Shown here piece after piece: positions 60,319 through 64,000 of a DNA stretch of 64,000 nucleotides (position 1 is its first letter; each line of letters starts with the position of its first letter). The DNA lies in the NCBI GenBank assembly GCA_037355855.1, contig CM074764.1, positions 1,550,001-1,614,000 of the forward strand. The letters run 5' to 3'. The notes under the pieces are model-generated. The model did not search any database and was not told the origin of the DNA. It saw nothing but the letters and a program-made list of their open reading frames with translations. A program made the translations under genes and the position numbers. The DNA comes from Pseudo-nitzschia pungens (taxonomy: Eukaryota > Bacillariophyta > Bacillariophyceae > Bacillariales > Bacillariaceae).

Positions 60319-62850
60319 ATGTTTCATCGAATCGACATGCATCCGAAAGCCGCGACGAAGGAGAAAAGCTCCCATTCCACGGAGAACGGTAAGGCATCGG
60401 GATGCTCAAACGACAACGCCTATCGAACCAACAGACACAGTAGCCCGAGCTATCGGACCATGAACTCCGGCAACACTGATAGCACGGAGAAAGAAATTTA
60501 TCGCCGCATCGAAGTTCAGAACGAGCCATCATTGATGCCTCCCTATCGTGCACCTCCCCCAACAACGGGAGCAGTATCTACGGAAACCAGCAGAGGAGTT
60601 CTCTCGTCATCGAATTCGACGACCAGCAGCTTTTTGGAGGCCGCAGCGACGCCTCCCCCGCTTCGAGCAGCAGACTCATCAGCACCCGGAGCGGTTTGTG
60701 TTCCGGGTATAACGGGATCCTTTGATGATAATGAACACGACAACCTGCTTGACGCGGAAGCCGTCGACACTCCTGGCGAATCCATGGAGTTACAAAATCG
60801 AGGGACGAGTGCCGAGCTACTGGCACAGCACAGGTTGTCACCCTTCTACCAACAGAATACGGTTGGCAACATACATATGGCCGACTTGTCATCGATGGCA
60901 GGCCCAGTTGTTGCAGAATTGGCGCCTGATCACTCCTTCACTGAACAAGAAGTGGAAGATCGAGTGAAAGAACGACTAGAGGCCAGGATATCCGAACGGC
61001 TACAGCAAGAAGTCGACCGTCGCTTGTCTCAAGAAGTCAATCGCCGATTGTCACAAGAAATCAATCGACGCTTATCTCAGGAACGCGAACGACACGCGGT
61101 GGCAGAAGTGGTGAGTCCGAGCACCACAAACAACGTTTCCACCGGATACAAAGTAGAGGACAAGAAAAAAGATGTTGAGCACGGCGTCAAAGACGGTGCG
61201 ACGCAAGACGACGACGACGACGACGACGACGAGAACTTCAAGATCTGTGGCATTCGCAGAACTTGCTGGGGTTTGATCTTATGTACCATCTTATTGCTTA
61301 TCATAGGGGGAGGAGCTGGTACATATTTGTGGTTTGATCGGGCCAGGGAAGAAGAAAGCAACAACGCAATCGACCAGGACGACGAATCGGATGACGAATA
61401 CAACGATCTACTATCACTTCAAAGCTCTCTGACACCGACTACCACCCCGGAGCCTATTGCTGCACCAGTAGGAGAACTCTCCGTCCCAACAGAGTCGCCA
61501 ATGCCAACGTCTCTTGGCACCTCGCCGAGTAGCACGAATCTCAGTAAATATCCGACAGTTGAAATCCCTTCTTCCCTTACAAATATAACATTTGTTCCAA
61601 CTCAGACACCATCGGACTCGGTTGGGCAATCCACCAGCATTCCCCCCACAAGCAATCTGCGTTGGGATTATTTGATAGAGAGCATGGGATCCTATGTTGT
61701 TTCAGAAGAATTCGTGGATAACCCAGAGGCCTATTTTGTCGCAGATGGCACCGACGGTTTTCGATACGCTGCTTTGGATTGGATGGCAAACATTGATTTG
61801 GAAACCGATGTTTTCACGACCCCCATTCCATTGCTGGTGGAGCGTTATGTCGTCGTGGTTCTATACTATTCGACGGGAACGAACCGGGTATGGACCCATT
61901 CTCTCTCCTTCCTGACTTCGAGTACAGTTTGTGGTTGGAATAGCGACAACGGCAGCGAGCACAAGATCGTGGATAACCTCGCCGGGACCGAAGGGCAAAA
62001 CGATGTCACTGAACAAGTACGAAACGATTCCTCGATGAAAAAGGGGGTCTTTTGTCGCGCAGATTCGCCATTCGTCACGAGTATTGAAATGTCAAACAAC
62101 ATGTTGCAAGGAACGATCCCCTGGGAGCTATCGTTGCTCGAATTTTTGATCAGAATCGATTTTGATACCAATCGACTCTCTGGCTCAATTCCGATGGAGC
62201 TGAGTCAATTGACGAGATTACGAGCGATTTGGTTGACGAACAATCAGTTAACAGGAGAAATCCCGCGTGAATTAGCAACTGCAACTCAACTGGGAAGCAT
62301 CGACCTAGAACAGAACAATTTATCGTCCACTCTGCCAGCCGAATGGGGATCGTTGTCCAATTTAAACTATATAAGCTTGCATCTGAACAAATTGACAGGG
62401 ACACTTCCACTGGAATGGCAAAGCCTTACCAAGCTACAGACTTTGGATCTGGCAGCTAACGAGCTGGACGGTACGATTCCAACAGAATACGGGAAACTCA
62501 CCGAACTTGAAGTCATATTTTTGGAGTCCAATCGGTTGGAGGGTCCGCTCCCGTCCACGTTTGTAAAGTGTACCAATCTAGTAAACTTCTTTGTGGACGG
62601 AAATCCTTTGACGGGAACCGTTCCGGCCGACTACTCCGCTCTTACGAAGTTGGAGTATTTTTGGTTTCATGGAACTGCGTTGACAGGAAGCGTCGACGGC
62701 ACATTCTGTGATTCGGGTCTCTGGAGTCTTACAGATATGAGATCGAACTGCTTGAGAGAGCCTTCTGGATTGCCAGCCAAGATGGAGTGTTCCTGTTGCT
62801 CAAGCTGTTGCGATAGCAACGGAGAAAACTGTAAATCCTCGTGGTACTAG
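60319..62850 (+). CDS. LRR transmembrane protein (diatom receptor-like, type II)
   Basis: 843 aa, no intron needed. Residues 1-315 are cytoplasmic in my model: Ser/Pro-rich with a charged heptad-like repeat RRLSQEVNRRLSQEINRRLSQE (about 231-257) and an Asp run before the membrane. One transmembrane helix (about 316-339, ILCTILLLIIGGGAGTYLWF) is followed by an acidic and Ser/Thr/Pro-rich linker, a folded segment from LRWDYLIES to CRADSPFVT (about 450-585) and about nine plant-type leucine-rich repeats (LTGEIPRELATATQLGSIDLEQNNLSS-like, to about 795), closed by a Cys-rich end (MECSCCSSCCDSNGENC). Family knowledge: such LRRs bind ligands. There is no kinase. A cell-surface recognition role is inference. 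The ATG sits right after a CTTACTCG word. Confidence 0.88.
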   Translation: MFHRIDMHPKAATKEKSSHSTENGKASGCSNDNAYRTNRHSSPSYRTMNSGNTDSTEKEIYRRIEVQNEPSLMPPYRAPPPTTGAVSTETSRGVLSSSNSTTSSFLEAAATPPPLRAADSSAPGAVCVPGITGSFDDNEHDNLLDAEAVDTPGESMELQNRGTSAELLAQHRLSPFYQQNTVGNIHMADLSSMAGPVVAELAPDHSFTEQEVEDRVKERLEARISERLQQEVDRRLSQEVNRRLSQEINRRLSQERERHAVAEVVSPSTTNNVSTGYKVEDKKKDVEHGVKDGATQDDDDDDDDENFKICGIRRTCWGLILCTILLLIIGGGAGTYLWFDRAREEESNNAIDQDDESDDEYNDLLSLQSSLTPTTTPEPIAAPVGELSVPTESPMPTSLGTSPSSTNLSKYPTVEIPSSLTNITFVPTQTPSDSVGQSTSIPPTSNLRWDYLIESMGSYVVSEEFVDNPEAYFVADGTDGFRYAALDWMANIDLETDVFTTPIPLLVERYVVVVLYYSTGTNRVWTHSLSFLTSSTVCGWNSDNGSEHKIVDNLAGTEGQNDVTEQVRNDSSMKKGVFCRADSPFVTSIEMSNNMLQGTIPWELSLLEFLIRIDFDTNRLSGSIPMELSQLTRLRAIWLTNNQLTGEIPRELATATQLGSIDLEQNNLSSTLPAEWGSLSNLNYISLHLNKLTGTLPLEWQSLTKLQTLDLAANELDGTIPTEYGKLTELEVIFLESNRLEGPLPSTFVKCTNLVNFFVDGNPLTGTVPADYSALTKLEYFWFHGTALTGSVDGTFCDSGLWSLTDMRSNCLREPSGLPAKMECSCCSSCCDSNGENCKSSWY

Positions 62851-64000
62851 TTGTCGTAATATTTGACTACAGTATCATATTTTCATGTTTTTTATTTCAG
62901 TGTGTGTACGACTATGAGTGTGGCAATGATGTCCAAAAAGTCGAAGTGAAATCTATCAGACTCGTAACAGGTGAAAGGTTTCTTTGAAAAGCCACGGACA
63001 TCCTTTCGGATTTTTTGACATTCTTCAACTCCCTTTTCCTTGTACGAATACCAAAGTGCAGTCTCAAAACGTTGTAGTACAGTACGGGAAAATGTGGTCA
63101 TTGGATTTGACACGTTCCAGGAAAGTAATCCAATCAACCTTCCAAAAATATTTCTACACCTCTGCCCACGATAGCTTCAACCTCCAAAACGTTACTAGTA
63201 GTAGTAGTAGTAGTGAGTGCTGTTTGAGCCTACTACTAGATGAAACTTTCCTCAAGTTTTTGAAAGGGAAAAGTATGTTGAGTTAAGGATTCAACTTCTC
63301 GTTTCGTTCGCTTTCCACTCGAACTGTGGCATGAGAGAGAAATGGATGGGTCGTGTCTCCATAGAGAGTAAAGTCTTCGTTATCATCAATCAACTTTTTT
63401 CTTCAATTAGTGGAGTTGTAAGAAATAATCCTTAGCTCATGTAGGATTTACAACGGAGCTTTAACTTCCTTAAGAAGTGGAAGAGTGTGTTAAACCGGGT
63501 TTTGGTAGAAATTGGCGCTCCGGTAAAGCGTGTTGAGTTGTAAATGTCCTGTCAGGAGCGGTCAAAAACGCCCGAATAGTGTACACAGTAGTAAACCTTA
63601 CCGTAATACCAAGATCACAATCAAAATAGGAGTGAGGTTATTAACTAGTGATTAGGGATTTATGCTCAATCAACAAAAATAATGATCGGTTGATACTTGA
63701 TACAGTACGAAGTAAGGTTTAACCTTACGTCGTAGTTGAATTGTTGATTCCGATGACCTAACTTAACCTGAAGATTAACCTTACCGTACACATCTCAAAA
63801 TCAAAATCAACTTGCAAAAAAGATTCGGGATGGTGCATACCGTACAAGTAACCTTACTCGTACACGTAACTTACTCTGTACAATATCTGATGGTGATCCT
63901 TGATCCTTGATCCTTGCTTCTTTGTTCGCATCAACAAGCAATCGATCTCAAAATAAATTCGTGTGATACTTCAAATTACGGGTAAGTTAAGGTTACCTAA
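62851..64000. other. Intergenic region to the window end
   Basis: No gene. (TAG)n lies near 63194-63213. The stretch 63590-63980 is dense with AACCTTACCG, GTACGAAGTAAGG and TTACGG words, like the other promoter-side spacers, so a gene probably starts just beyond the window. Confidence 0.5.

Overview
This is a 64 kb stretch of eukaryotic nuclear DNA, most probably from a pennate diatom (the exact genus is inference). The evidence is short introns of about 85-400 bp with GT-AG borders, presequences that look like diatom bipartite plastid signals (a signal peptide followed by a cleavage motif with F or W at +1) on a Clp ATPase and an ABC-F protein, bZIP factors with the ERNR..HA..TR.RKK basic signature, silaffin-like Lys/Ser-rich secreted proteins, plant-type LRR membrane proteins and Ty3/gypsy retroelements. 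No tRNA, rRNA or CRISPR array was seen. Layout: 1-1512 is the 3' end of a myosin heavy chain; 3317-3904 a RusA-like resolvase with a C-terminal SUMO-interaction-like motif; 3946-6060 a simple-sequence and minisatellite island; 7057-7263 a tiny secreted silaffin-like peptide; 8991-11635 an eight-exon papain-family protease; 12531-14066 (minus) an Mpv17/PMP22 protein; 15676-16775 (minus) a Cys-rich secreted protein; 19567-21510 an unknown membrane protein with an Arg/Asp-rich tail; 22533-24022 (minus) a transcription factor with two bZIP basic regions; 25898-29138 (minus) a plastid-type Hsp100/Clp ATPase. The middle, 30246-47956, is a retroelement zone. A 2.8 kb non-autonomous LTR element (30251-33069, minus) has apparently identical LTRs and a perfect 5-bp target duplication. 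A related autonomous Ty3/gypsy element (42439-47544, plus) also has a 5-bp target duplication and sits inside the integrase end of an older relative whose decayed 3' LTR is at 47811-47956. Between them lie a secreted, probably GPI-anchored Ser-Lys-Gly-rich wall-type protein (34175-35725, minus) and a plastid-type ABC-F ATPase containing two micro-exons (38251-41120). The right arm holds a complete second myosin (49404-53289), a small hypothetical gene (55223-55624, minus), a Nudix hydrolase (56521-57486) convergent with a nucleolin-like RNA-binding protein (57695-59393, minus), and an LRR transmembrane protein (60319-62850). The genes do not form an operon-like pathway. Shared themes are plastid proteostasis and translation (Clp, ABC-F), secreted wall or cell-surface proteins, and two myosin paralogues about 48 kb apart on the same strand. 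Intergenic spacers in front of many genes are dense in AACCTTAC, TACCGGTA and TTCGTAC words. Exon joins below were deduced by reading frames across GT-AG borders and matching family motifs; they are not supported by transcript data.
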